From CAWKDG01 sp963848355 (GTDB taxonomy: Bacteria; Actinomycetota; Acidimicrobiia; Acidimicrobiales; UBA8190): 64,000 nt of DNA. This document shows positions 8,617-16,575 of the stretch, in pieces. The position numbers were made by a program, and so were the translations under genes. Position 1 is the stretch's first letter; each line of letters begins with the position of its first letter. The stretch covers positions 744,001 to 808,000 of the forward strand of contig CAWKDG010000001.1 in assembly GCA_963848355.1 (NCBI GenBank). Direction: 5' to 3'. The notes beneath the pieces are model-generated. The model ran no database searches and was not told the origin of the DNA. It saw only the letters and a list, made by a program, of their open reading frames with translations.

Positions 8617-9389
8617 GGTCGGGCCAGGGACCGCTCGACCGCCGCCCGCAGGGCATCGGGAGCCGTGAGGGGCGTCAGATGACCGGCCCCGGGGCACAGC
8701 GTGAGCGTGGCCCCGGGCAGCGCTGGTCTCCCCGACAACGCGGCCAGCGCGGCGTGGGCCACGGCGACGGGGACGTCGGCGTCGTCATCGCCCCAGACGA
8801 GCTCGACGGGACAGCGCAGCCCGGCCAGCTCCCCGTCGTAGCGCTCGTTGACGAACCGGACGAAGACGTCGCGCATGATCCCCTCGGCGGCCCGGTAGTC
8901 GGCCGATCCGTACCGCCGCCGGAGCCGCTCCATGCGGTCGTCGCTCACGAGCCCCCATCGGTGCAGCCGGCGGGCGACGACGAAGGCGGCCGCCGGGCGA
9001 CGGCGGGGACCGGGCCGGGGCACGATCGGCGCCCCCGTGAGGACGAGCCCGCGGACCAGATCGGGGCGGGCGGCGGCCAGGGCCACGGCGATGCAGCCGC
9101 CGCGTGAATGCCCGAGGACGACCACCGGACGGGGGGCTCCCTCCTCGAGGAGGAGAATCAGAGCCGACGCGTAGTCGGCCGCCCCCCATGCCGTGGTGGG
9201 GGGCGGGGTGGACCCGAACCCGGGGAGGTCGGGGGCCAGGGTCGGGAGCGGCCCCCCGTCGGCGCCCGGTCCGACGACGGCAGCGAAGTCGGCGTGGGTC
9301 CGGGCCCAGCCGTGGAGGACCAGGACCTCGGGGGGGCCGGTCCCCCAGACCTCGCCGAAGAGGGCCCCACCGGCGAGCGACTTCAGCAT
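8613..9389 (-). CDS. alpha/beta hydrolase
   Basis: 258-residue alpha/beta-hydrolase-fold protein with HGWARTH (oxyanion region), the nucleophile elbow VVLGHSRGGCIA, an acid after LVWGDDDADVPV and a C-terminal GAGHLTPL histidine, so a complete catalytic triad. The substrate is unknown; such enzymes are esterases, lipases or C-C hydrolases. The ATG at 9389 is chosen because the longer frame upstream is antisense to the helicase gene. It is first in an operon with the membrane MurF-like and Ddl-like genes (4-base overlap), which hints at an envelope-related role. Confidence 0.85.
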   Translation of the reverse strand: MLKSLAGGALFGEVWGTGPPEVLVLHGWARTHADFAAVVGPGADGGPLPTLAPDLPGFGSTPPPTTAWGAADYASALILLLEEGAPRPVVVLGHSRGGCIAVALAAARPDLVRGLVLTGAPIVPRPGPRRRPAAAFVVARRLHRWGLVSDDRMERLRRRYGSADYRAAEGIMRDVFVRFVNERYDGELAGLRCPVELVWGDDDADVPVAVAHAALAALSGRPALPGATLTLCPGAGHLTPLTAPDALRAAVERSLARP

Positions 9390-9470
9390 CGCGGCGAGGC
9401 TACCGGCCGGGGCCCGGCGGCCGGAGCCCCATCCCCCCCGGCGTGACACCCCCCCGGTACCGTCCGTCAC

Positions 9471-11237
9471 GTGGCCGTCGACCAGAGCAACGCGCTCCTG
9501 CGAGGGCTCACCGGGGCCCAGCGCGAGGCCGTCACCTCCGAGGCCGCCCCCCTGTGCGTGCTCGCCGGCGCCGGTTCGGGGAAGACGACGGTGCTCACCC
9601 GGCGGGTGGCCCGCCGGCTCCTCGACGGATCGGCGGAGGCCGGGCACACGCTGGTGGTGACCTTCACCCGCAAGGCCGCCCGGGAGCTGCGGGGGCGGCT
9701 GTGGCGATTGGACGTGCCCGGTCCGGTGGGGGCCGGCACGTTCCACGCCGCCGCCTTCGCGCTACTCCGTCGTCACTGGGCCGATTCCGGGTCCCGCCCG
9801 CCCGCTGTGATCGACGACCCCCGGCGGCTGCTGCGTGGCCTCGTCGCCGGACCGGAGGCCGACAGCCCCGAGACGGTCGGCGCCGTGCTGGCCGAGATCC
9901 AGTGGGCGCAGGCCCGACTGCTCGGACCCGGGGCCTACGCGCCGGGCGCCCGGGCGGCCGGTCGCCGGACACCGCTGGCCGTCGACGAGATCGCCGAGAT
10001 CTACGCCCGTTACGTCGAGGCCAAGAGGAGCCGTCATGTCATCGACATGGGCGACCTCCTGACGCGGTGCGCCGACCTCGTGGAGAACGACGCCGCCGTC
10101 GCCGCCGCCTCCCGGTGGCGGATCCGGCACCTCTTCGTCGACGAGTTCCAGGACGTGAACCCGGCCCAGTGGCGGCTCCTGACCGCCTGGCTCGGGGACC
10201 GGACCGACCTCTTCGCCGTCGGCGATCCCCGGCAGGCCGTCTACGGCTGGAACGGTGCCGACGCGACGTTGCTCGACCGCCTGCCCGAACTCCTTCCGGG
10301 CACGGCCGTGCTGCGTCTCGACGCCAACCACCGGTCGACCCCCCAGGTGATCGCCGCCGCCCGCTCTGTTCTCGGCGGCGACGGCGGTGGGGACTGCGCC
10401 CCCGGGGGACGACCCGACGGACCCGCCCCCACCATCACCGGGTTCGACGACGACACCGACGAGGCCGACGCCGTGATCCGTTGGTTGCGGGTGGTGCACC
10501 GGCCCGGACGTCCGTGGTCCCACGTGGCCGTCCTGGCCCGGACGAACGCCCGTCTCCGACCGGTCGCCGCCGCCCTCGAGCGCGCCGGGATCCCCTTCCG
10601 GCTGGGTCCCGGGTCGCCCGCCGGTGCCGAGGTGCGGGGAGCGATCGACGCCCTGCGGGCCATGCCGTCGGGGCGTTCCCTGCGCAGCGCGCTGGCCGAC
10701 TTGTCGGTTCCCGACGACACCGGCGGCGGCGGGGGGCGACGGGGCACGGGGGCTGGCATCCCGGCGGCGCTGGGACGGCTGGCCGACGAACATGCGGTCG
10801 AGGATCCCGGGGGGAGCGTCGGGGGGTTCCTGGCCTGGGTGGCAGCCACCGTGGCCGAGGGAGCCGCCTCCGAGGTCGACCCCGATGCCGACTCGGTGGA
10901 GCTGTGCACCTTCCACCGGGCCAAGGGACTCGAGTGGCCGGCCGTCGCCCTTCTCGGTCTCGAGGACGGCCTCGTCCCCATCGCCTACGCCACGTCGGCA
11001 TCGGCCCGGGCCGAGGAACGCCGGCTCCTGTACGTCGCCCTCACCCGCGCCGAGGAGAGCCTGTGGTGCTCCTGGGCCCGGCAGCGCCGGGCGGGCGGCC
11101 GCACGTGGTCGTGCCGACCGTCTCCGCTGCTCGAGGCCATCGAAGGAGCCGGGCGGTCGGGGGGGCGACCCCCGACGTCGGAGACCTTCGCCACCCGGAT
11201 CGCCGTACTGCGAGAGCGCCTCCCCGCCATCGGGTGA
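9471..11237 (+). CDS. UvrD/Rep-family ATP-dependent DNA helicase
   Basis: Superfamily 1A helicase of 588 residues, shorter than UvrD/PcrA (about 720), so accessory subdomains are reduced. Motifs in order: LAGAGSGKTT near residue 31, TFTRKAARELRGR, LFVDEFQDVNP (DEFQD rather than DEYQD, near 224), VGDPRQAVYGWNGAD, LDANHRS, CTFHRAKGLEW and LLYVALTRAEE. It is expected to unwind DNA 3' to 5' in repair or replication restart. Translation starts at a GTG with no strong ribosome binding site. The 81 bp upstream are a divergent intergenic region with the hydrolase operon; it is convergent with xthA. Confidence 0.92.
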   Translation: MAVDQSNALLRGLTGAQREAVTSEAAPLCVLAGAGSGKTTVLTRRVARRLLDGSAEAGHTLVVTFTRKAARELRGRLWRLDVPGPVGAGTFHAAAFALLRRHWADSGSRPPAVIDDPRRLLRGLVAGPEADSPETVGAVLAEIQWAQARLLGPGAYAPGARAAGRRTPLAVDEIAEIYARYVEAKRSRHVIDMGDLLTRCADLVENDAAVAAASRWRIRHLFVDEFQDVNPAQWRLLTAWLGDRTDLFAVGDPRQAVYGWNGADATLLDRLPELLPGTAVLRLDANHRSTPQVIAAARSVLGGDGGGDCAPGGRPDGPAPTITGFDDDTDEADAVIRWLRVVHRPGRPWSHVAVLARTNARLRPVAAALERAGIPFRLGPGSPAGAEVRGAIDALRAMPSGRSLRSALADLSVPDDTGGGGGRRGTGAGIPAALGRLADEHAVEDPGGSVGGFLAWVAATVAEGAASEVDPDADSVELCTFHRAKGLEWPAVALLGLEDGLVPIAYATSASARAEERRLLYVALTRAEESLWCSWARQRRAGGRTWSCRPSPLLEAIEGAGRSGGRPPTSETFATRIAVLRERLPAIG

Positions 11238-11255
11238 CGCCGGTGGCGGGCGGCG

Positions 11256-12026
11256 TCAGGGAGCGACGTCGACGAAGACCGGAGCGTGGTCCGAGGGCTG
11301 CTTACCCTTGCGGGCGTTGCGGTCGACGAGGGCGTAGGTGCACGTCTCGGCCAGGGAGCGCGTGAACAGGAGCAGGTCGATGCGCATGCCGAGGTGCTTG
11401 TGGAAGTTGCCCGCCCGGTAGTCCCACCAGGTGAAGAGACTGTCCTGGTCGTAGAGGAGGCGGAAGGTGTCGACGAGTCCCCAGTCCTCGAGACGGCGAA
11501 GGGCGGCGCGTTCGGGCTCAGTGATGTGGGTGGAGCCCTCGAGGGCGACGCGGTCGTAGATGTCGCGGTCTTCGGGGGCGATGTTGAAGTCCCCGCACAC
11601 GGCCAACGGGTCCGTGGGTTTGTAGCTGCGTTCCAGATAGGCGCGGAGCTCCTCGAGCCACGCCAGCTTGGCTTCGTAGTGCTCGCCGCCGACGACGCGC
11701 CCGTTGGGGACGTAGACGCTGTGGACCCGAACCCCGCCACAGGTGGCCGCCACCAGACGAGAACCCTGCTCGTCGACGCCGGGGCCGAAGCCATGCTCGA
11801 CGTCGTCGAGGCCGACACGGCTGACGATGGCCACGCCGTTCCAGCGCCCGTCACCGTGAGGCGCCGATTCGTACCCGAGCGCCGACAGGGCCAGAGCCGG
11901 GAAGGCGGTGTCGGCCAACTTCGTCTCCTGCATGCACAGCACGTCCGGTTGGGCGTAGGTGATCCACTCCTCGACGCGCTCGAGACGGGCGTTGAGCGAA
12001 TTCACGTTCCAGGTGGCGATGCGCAT
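11256..12026 (-). CDS. xthA: exodeoxyribonuclease III (AP endonuclease family)
   Basis: 256-residue exonuclease/endonuclease/phosphatase-fold enzyme for base-excision repair: cuts DNA at abasic sites and degrades 3' ends. Visible motifs are IATWNVNSLNAR, the metal-binding glutamate in MQETKL, VYVPNGR, GDFNIAPEDRD, TWWDYR, HLGMRIDLLL and the catalytic histidine in SDHAP. The ATG at 12026 has a GAGGAGA ribosome binding site; the longer frame would cross fabZ. fabZ lies 47 bp upstream on the same strand, separated by a short tandem repeat. Confidence 0.95.
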   Translation of the reverse strand: MRIATWNVNSLNARLERVEEWITYAQPDVLCMQETKLADTAFPALALSALGYESAPHGDGRWNGVAIVSRVGLDDVEHGFGPGVDEQGSRLVAATCGGVRVHSVYVPNGRVVGGEHYEAKLAWLEELRAYLERSYKPTDPLAVCGDFNIAPEDRDIYDRVALEGSTHITEPERAALRRLEDWGLVDTFRLLYDQDSLFTWWDYRAGNFHKHLGMRIDLLLFTRSLAETCTYALVDRNARKGKQPSDHAPVFVDVAP

Positions 12027-12037
12027 GGTCTCCTCGG

Positions 12038-12075
12038 GTCGTCGGTCGGTCCGGTCGTCGGTCGGTCCGGTCGTC
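12038..12075. repeat. 16-bp tandem repeat between fabZ and xthA
   Basis: GTCGTCGGTCGGTCCG occurs twice in tandem (12038-12053, 12054-12069) plus a 6-bp partial copy. It fills almost the whole 47-bp gap between the fabZ stop and the xthA start. A replication-slippage product is the simplest reading. Confidence 0.85.
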
Positions 12076-12493
12076 AGGTGTCGACCATCACGAAGAGGAG
12101 GTCGACCTCGCACGCCAGCGCCCCGTCCACGGTGGCGCGTCCGTGCCCGGTGCCGGCGCGCGCCGAGAGGCGTCCTAGACGGACGTCGAGATCGAGCACG
12201 TCCCCGGGCGACACCTGGCGTCGGAAGCGCGCCTTGTCGATGCCGCCGAACAGAGGAAGGCGTCCCTCGAAGCGCGCGTCGGCCAGTACGGCGATGCCGC
12301 CGAGCTGCGCCAGGGACTCCACCATGAGGACACCGGGCAGGGTGGGTCGTCCGGGAAAATGACCGGCGAAGAAACTCTCCTCGCCGGTGAGGTGCCAGCG
12401 CCCGCGCGCCCACTGACCCGGTTCGAGCTCCACCACGTCGTCGACGAAGAGAAACGGGGGACGGTGGGGAAGGAGGTCCTCGGGGCGCAACAC
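12074..12493 (-). CDS. fabZ: 3-hydroxyacyl-ACP dehydratase, FabZ type
   Basis: 139-residue hot-dog-fold dehydratase acting in fatty-acid elongation on (3R)-hydroxyacyl-ACP. The family landmarks are LLPHRPPFLFVDDV, then AGHFPGRPTLPGVLMVESLAQ containing the catalytic histidine and, some residues later, the acidic partner; DKARFRR follows. The GTG at 12493 gives MLRPEDLLPHR, a normal FabZ start. In actinobacteria stand-alone FabZ is less universal than HadABC, so the substrate range is open. It may be co-transcribed with xthA. Confidence 0.9.
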   Translation of the reverse strand: MLRPEDLLPHRPPFLFVDDVVELEPGQWARGRWHLTGEESFFAGHFPGRPTLPGVLMVESLAQLGGIAVLADARFEGRLPLFGGIDKARFRRQVSPGDVLDLDVRLGRLSARAGTGHGRATVDGALACEVDLLFVMVDT

Positions 12494-12652
12494 GCCCGCC
12501 GAGGTTATCGGCCGGGCGTCACCCGGGCGCCGCCCGGCGGCGGCCGTTCACCGGTGGGCGGGCGGGACCGCGGTACGCCACCGGCCGGTGGTGGCGGCGC
12601 TCGTCACACTCCGAGACGGCGTCGCGACCACCGGCTTGCTCGGTGGCGGATC

Positions 12653-12832
12653 TCAGGCCCGGTCGGGCCACGGGTCGCGGTACGACGCGGCGCGCCACCT
12701 TTCTTGTCCGGTACCCGATCCTTCGTGGTGGTGCTCCCGGGGCGCTTCGATGAAGACCACCGGCTTCCCGTGTCCCTTGTGGTGGAGGAACCGCGGGATA
12801 CCCAGATGGTCCAGGGTGGTGGAGAGGCGCAT
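12653..12832 (-). CDS. small protein, 59 residues, unrecognised
   Basis: An ATG at 12832 has a good ribosome binding site (GAGGGGG, 8 bases before) and opens a 59-codon frame: MRLSTTLDHLGIPRFLHHKG, then KPVVFIEAP, a His-rich HHH and a basic/aromatic tail. Upstream DNA (12870-12915) is unusually AT-rich for this window and carries inverted repeats. I do not recognise a family. The strong start signal and promoter-like upstream region favour a real gene, but length and lack of homology knowledge keep confidence low. Confidence 0.45.
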   Translation of the reverse strand: MRLSTTLDHLGIPRFLHHKGHGKPVVFIEAPREHHHEGSGTGQERWRAASYRDPWPDRA

Positions 12833-12877
12833 TGTCAGGACCCCCTCGTAGTCAGTTGCTCGTGCCCGCGATATCGA

Positions 12878-12921
12878 CACTTTTAGTGGTCGGCTTGAGG
12901 GGAAATAACCACTATTCGTGG
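12878..12921. promoter_or_regulatory. AT-rich inverted repeats upstream of the small protein
   Basis: TAGTGGT (12884-12890) and ACCACTA (12908-12914) form a perfect 7-bp inverted repeat with a 17-bp spacer. CACT-TTT-AGTG (12878-12888) and CCAC-TATTC-GTGG (12909-12921) are overlapping smaller palindromes. They lie 46-89 bp upstream of the small-protein ATG at 12832 and also upstream-facing to nothing on the plus strand, so an operator for the small gene is the natural guess. Confidence 0.4.
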
Positions 12922-12992
12922 CATTCGTCCGGGGGGACCGTCGGAACTCGTGAGCCCGCCCCCTGACGCCGGTGACCCCGGTCAGGCATCGC

Positions 12993-14492
12993 CTACGGAG
13001 CTGTCCGACGAGCGCGCTGGGTGCGCCGTGATGTGCCGGCCGCCGCCGGTTCCTCGGCGGGTGGGGTCGCCACCTCGGGAAGGGCCAGCTCGGCTCCCCG
13101 CCGGGGTGGGTCGAGGGCCACGACGACGAAGGATCGCTGCTCCCCGCGGTCGACGACCTCCCGGGCGCGTCGCGGCGGTGGGTCCCCGAGGCCCGTGAGG
13201 GGGAGGTAGCACGACATCCCGTCGACGTCGACCATCGCACCGTGGGAAACGAAGGAGGACACGGTCCCGAGAACCGACGACCCCAGCGGATGCTCGGTGA
13301 CAAACGTGAGGAAGGTCAGGGGGTCGTTGACGGCCGCTGGTGCCGCCGGCTCGCCGGCCGCCTGACGATGGCCTCGGGTCGCGGCCTTGGGCGGGAATGC
13401 CGCCGTGGCCGGAGCGCTGAGAGCCTCCTCCGTGGCCGCCTCGATGGCGGCGCGCACGACCGGGGCGGCGGTGCCTCTCCCCCGCCGCCCGCGACGCGAC
13501 GTCGGCGACCGGTGGGCCCCACCTCCGGCAGAGTCTCCGGCCGGCGCCGTTGTCTTTCTCCCGTCCCCCTTCTTGACCCCGTCCCCCTTCTTGGCCCCGT
13601 CCCCCTTCTTGGCCCCCTCTGACGCCTCGACGGCACGGTCCGCCTTGGCCGCTCCCGTCCCTTTGGCCGACTCCTTGACGGACTTGGCCGCTTTGCCCGC
13701 TTTGGCGGCCTTGGCCGCCTTGGTGCCCTTGGTGGCGGTGGCCGGCTCCTTGATCGCCTTGGCCGCCTTCGTGTGCTTGGCCGTCTTGTCCGTCGCTGTT
13801 GTCTTGGCCGCCTTCGTCGCCTTGGTGCCCTTGGTCGTCTTGGTCGCTCCGGCCGTGGTCGATGTCGCCGTCTTCGACTTCGAGGCCTTGGCCGGTTCCT
13901 TCACCGCTCTCGGCGCCCGCGAGCCTTTCGCCTCCGCCGTGGCCAGCGCGATGGCCTCGGCCGCCACCTTCGACGTGCCCCGGGACGGGGGCGGCTCGGC
14001 CTGAGGACCGTCGTCGCCGGTCTTCCGGCCCCGTCGCCCCGACCCCGTGGAGGTGGCGGCGCGACTGCGAGGACCACGAACGGGCAGGCGCGGCGTGAAT
14101 ATCCATCCGACACCGGGGATCGGCTTCCCACCCATGAGCCGCCCCTCCTCGAACAGCCAGGGGTGCTCGGCATGGAATTCCTGGAACGAGTCGTTGGACA
14201 GGACCTGCGCGCCGACCCGCTCGGCGACGCGGAGGACGAACGCATCGCCGCGGCCGATGGCGCCGGCCGGAGGAGAGACCAACTCGCCATGGGCGACGGC
14301 CTCGTCGAAGACGGGGCGCTCGTCGGGCTCGATGCGGTGACCGAACGTGGCATCGACCACGACGATCACCTCGGTCTCGGGAAACTCGGCCTGGAACTGT
14401 CGGATGGCGTCGTCGAGCTGTTGGAGGCTCGGGGTGGAGCGACCTTCGGTCGCGATGTTCGAGCCGTCGACGACGACGTGGGAAGGAGCCAT
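12993..14492 (-). CDS. NYN/Zc3h12a-type ribonuclease with Lys/Ala-rich linker and S1-like domain
   Basis: 499 residues in three parts. Residues 1-140 are a NYN (PIN-like) nuclease domain: VVVDGSNIATEG with Asp9, VIVVVDATF with Asp47, GRGDAF with Asp83 and LSNDSF with Asp101, the four acids expected of this metal-dependent RNase fold. Residues 175-310 are a Lys/Ala/Thr-rich, histone-H1-like tail with many TKAAK, TKGTK and KKGDG units. Residues 389-474 (GSSVLGTVSSFVSHGAMVDV...GLGDPP...VVALDP) resemble an S1/OB RNA-binding domain. Predicted to bind and cut RNA. ATG at 14492 follows GGAAGG-type purines on the opposite strand poorly, but the N-terminus begins exactly at the domain. Divergent from the M20 peptidase. 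Confidence 0.82.
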   Translation of the reverse strand: MAPSHVVVDGSNIATEGRSTPSLQQLDDAIRQFQAEFPETEVIVVVDATFGHRIEPDERPVFDEAVAHGELVSPPAGAIGRGDAFVLRVAERVGAQVLSNDSFQEFHAEHPWLFEEGRLMGGKPIPGVGWIFTPRLPVRGPRSRAATSTGSGRRGRKTGDDGPQAEPPPSRGTSKVAAEAIALATAEAKGSRAPRAVKEPAKASKSKTATSTTAGATKTTKGTKATKAAKTTATDKTAKHTKAAKAIKEPATATKGTKAAKAAKAGKAAKSVKESAKGTGAAKADRAVEASEGAKKGDGAKKGDGVKKGDGRKTTAPAGDSAGGGAHRSPTSRRGRRGRGTAAPVVRAAIEAATEEALSAPATAAFPPKAATRGHRQAAGEPAAPAAVNDPLTFLTFVTEHPLGSSVLGTVSSFVSHGAMVDVDGMSCYLPLTGLGDPPPRRAREVVDRGEQRSFVVVALDPPRRGAELALPEVATPPAEEPAAAGTSRRTQRARRTAP

Positions 14493-14605
14493 GACTGGGC
14501 CCAGTCAACCACTCGGACGGTCCCAGGGGTCTGACCTGGGCGGCCACCAGGGACCGGCGCCCGTCCCCCGCCCGCGCCGGGCAGGGCCCGTCCTAGGATG
14601 CGGCG

Positions 14606-15943
14606 GTGGAGAGCGATCTCGCCGGCGAGGTGGCCGAGCTGTTGCAGCAGATGATCCGGAACGCCTGCGTGAACGACGGCAGCCCCGATTCCGGGCACGA
14701 GCACCGCAATGCCGAGGTCCTGCGGGCCGTCCTCGAACGCCCCGGCCTCGATCTCCAGATACACGAGCCGTTGCCCGGACGGTCCTCGCTGGTGGCTCGG
14801 ATCGAGGGTCGCACGGCAGGGGCGCCCTCGCTGGCGCTCCTCGGCCACACCGACGTCGTCCCGGCCAACGGGGACGACTGGCAACACGATCCCTTCGGTG
14901 GCGAGCTCATCGACGGGGAGGTGTGGGGCCGCGGTGCCGTGGACATGCTCAATCTGACGGCGTCGATGGCGGTGGCGGTCCGCCACCTGGCCGACGACGG
15001 GTTCCGGCCCGAGGGAGATCTGCTGTTCATCGGTGTGGCCGACGAGGAGGCTCAGGGCATCCACGGGGCCGAATGGCTCACGACCAACACGCCTGACGAG
15101 GTTCGGGCCGACTTCCTCATCACCGAGGCGGGCGGCTTTCCCATGCAGGCTCCTGACGGAGTCCGACTCCCGGTGATCACCGGAGAGAAGGGCGTGTTCT
15201 GGTGCACGCTGACCGTCCGGGGGACTCCGGGACACGCCTCACAGCCCCTGCGCACCGACAACGCCCTCGTGAAGGCGGCCGAGGTCGTCCGTCGGTTGGC
15301 CGAGTACCAGCCGGCCGCCGACATTCACGACGCCTGGCGCCGGTTCGTGGAGGGGATCGGCCTCCCCCCAGGCATCGCCGGGCCTCTGCTCGATCCTGAG
15401 GCCATCGGCGCCTTCTGCGAGGAATTCCCCGCGCTCGGCCTGGCCCGCCAGGCGCATGCCTGCACCCACACCACGATGGCGCCAACGGTCATGCAGGCGG
15501 GCACCAAGGTGAACGTGATCCCCGACCGGGTGCGGCTCGACGTGGACATTCGGACCTTGCCGGGGTGGGACAAGCCCGAGGTCGACGCCATGCTCCGTGA
15601 CGCGCTCGGCGACCTGGCCGACGATGTCGAGGCCACCTGGAATTTCACCGATCCGGCCAGCACATCGCCCACCGACACCCCCCTGTGGAACGCGCTCGAA
15701 CGCGTGTCGCGCCACGCCTATCCCGATGCCCGGTGCGTGCCCTTCCTCACCGTGGGAGCCACCGACGCCCGCTTCTTCCGCAAGCTGGGCACGGTGGCCT
15801 ACGGGTTCGGGCTCTTCAGCAAGCGCCTGACCTTCGAGGACTACGCCACCATGTTCCACGGGATCGACGAACGCGTGGACGTCGCCTCTCTCGGTCTGTC
15901 GGCACAGCTGTGGGACGGTGTGGCTCGCGACACCCTCGTCTGA
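14606..15943 (+). CDS. M20 family metallopeptidase/deacylase
   Basis: 445-residue M20 (ArgE/DapE/CPG2-like) enzyme. It has the first zinc ligand in LLGHTDVVP (near residue 81), bridging aspartate in GRGAVDML (near 113), catalytic/base glutamates in ADEEAQG (near 148), TEAGG and the C-terminal FHGIDERV histidine. The dimerisation insert spans roughly 190-330 (TVRGTPGHASQPL at its start). It likely hydrolyses an N-acyl amino acid or dipeptide; the precise substrate cannot be read. Start is a GTG at 14606. The HAD hydrolase gene follows 8 bp after its stop, so the two are probably co-transcribed. Confidence 0.9.
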   Translation: MESDLAGEVAELLQQMIRNACVNDGSPDSGHEHRNAEVLRAVLERPGLDLQIHEPLPGRSSLVARIEGRTAGAPSLALLGHTDVVPANGDDWQHDPFGGELIDGEVWGRGAVDMLNLTASMAVAVRHLADDGFRPEGDLLFIGVADEEAQGIHGAEWLTTNTPDEVRADFLITEAGGFPMQAPDGVRLPVITGEKGVFWCTLTVRGTPGHASQPLRTDNALVKAAEVVRRLAEYQPAADIHDAWRRFVEGIGLPPGIAGPLLDPEAIGAFCEEFPALGLARQAHACTHTTMAPTVMQAGTKVNVIPDRVRLDVDIRTLPGWDKPEVDAMLRDALGDLADDVEATWNFTDPASTSPTDTPLWNALERVSRHAYPDARCVPFLTVGATDARFFRKLGTVAYGFGLFSKRLTFEDYATMFHGIDERVDVASLGLSAQLWDGVARDTLV

Positions 15944-15951
15944 CGCGGGTG

Positions 15952-16575
15952 ATGCCTCCGGCGATCGAGGCCGTCCTGTTCGACTTCGGCGGTGTGCTCT
16001 CGACGAGCCCCTTCCACGCGTTCGAGGAACACGAGCGCTCCCAGGGTCTGCCCGCTGGATTCATCCGCTCGCTGAACGCCACCAATCACCACGACAACGC
16101 CTGGGCCCGCCTCGAACGCAACGACATCGACTTCGACCGGTTCTGCGTCGAGTTCGAGGCCGAAGCGGTGGCCGCCGGCGGCCGGATCGATGCGCGGGCG
16201 CTTTTCGCCACGATGTCCGGAGAGATGCGCCCGGCCATGGTGGAAGCCGTCCGCCGCTGTCACGAGCACTACAAGACGGGCCTCCTGACCAACAATTTCA
16301 TCACTCCCCTCACCACCGCACGCCACCATGACGTGCTCGATCTCTTCGACGCCGTGGTCCAGTCGGCCGTCGTCGGCGTGCGCAAGCCCGATCCCCGTTT
16401 CTATCTCCTCGCCTGCCGCGAGTTGGACATCGAGCCGTCGGCGGCCGTCTTCCTCGACGACCTGGGGGTCAATCTCAAGCCCGCCCGGGCACTCGGCATG
16501 CGGACGATCAAGGTCGTCGACCCGACCGAGGCCCTGCTCGAGCTCGAAACGCTGGTGGGGATCCCGTTGGCTTAG
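15952..16575 (+). CDS. HAD-superfamily hydrolase
   Basis: 207-residue haloacid-dehalogenase-fold phosphatase, similar in pattern to the HAD part of ACAD10-type proteins. Motif I is VLFDFGGVLS (nucleophile aspartate followed by F-G rather than D-x-D), motif II LLTNNF, motif III lysine in GVRKPDP and motif IV VFLDDLG. The substrate is unknown. The ATG at 15952 is immediately preceded by an in-frame GTG. Its TAG stop overlaps the stop of convergent kgd by 4 bp. Confidence 0.88.
   Translation: MPPAIEAVLFDFGGVLSTSPFHAFEEHERSQGLPAGFIRSLNATNHHDNAWARLERNDIDFDRFCVEFEAEAVAAGGRIDARALFATMSGEMRPAMVEAVRRCHEHYKTGLLTNNFITPLTTARHHDVLDLFDAVVQSAVVGVRKPDPRFYLLACRELDIEPSAAVFLDDLGVNLKPARALGMRTIKVVDPTEALLELETLVGIPLA

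Noticed and set aside
9104..11365. 753-codon frame over the helicase
   Set aside because: Arg/Gly/Pro-rich +1 shadow of the UvrD-type gene, whose motifs are intact in the other frame.
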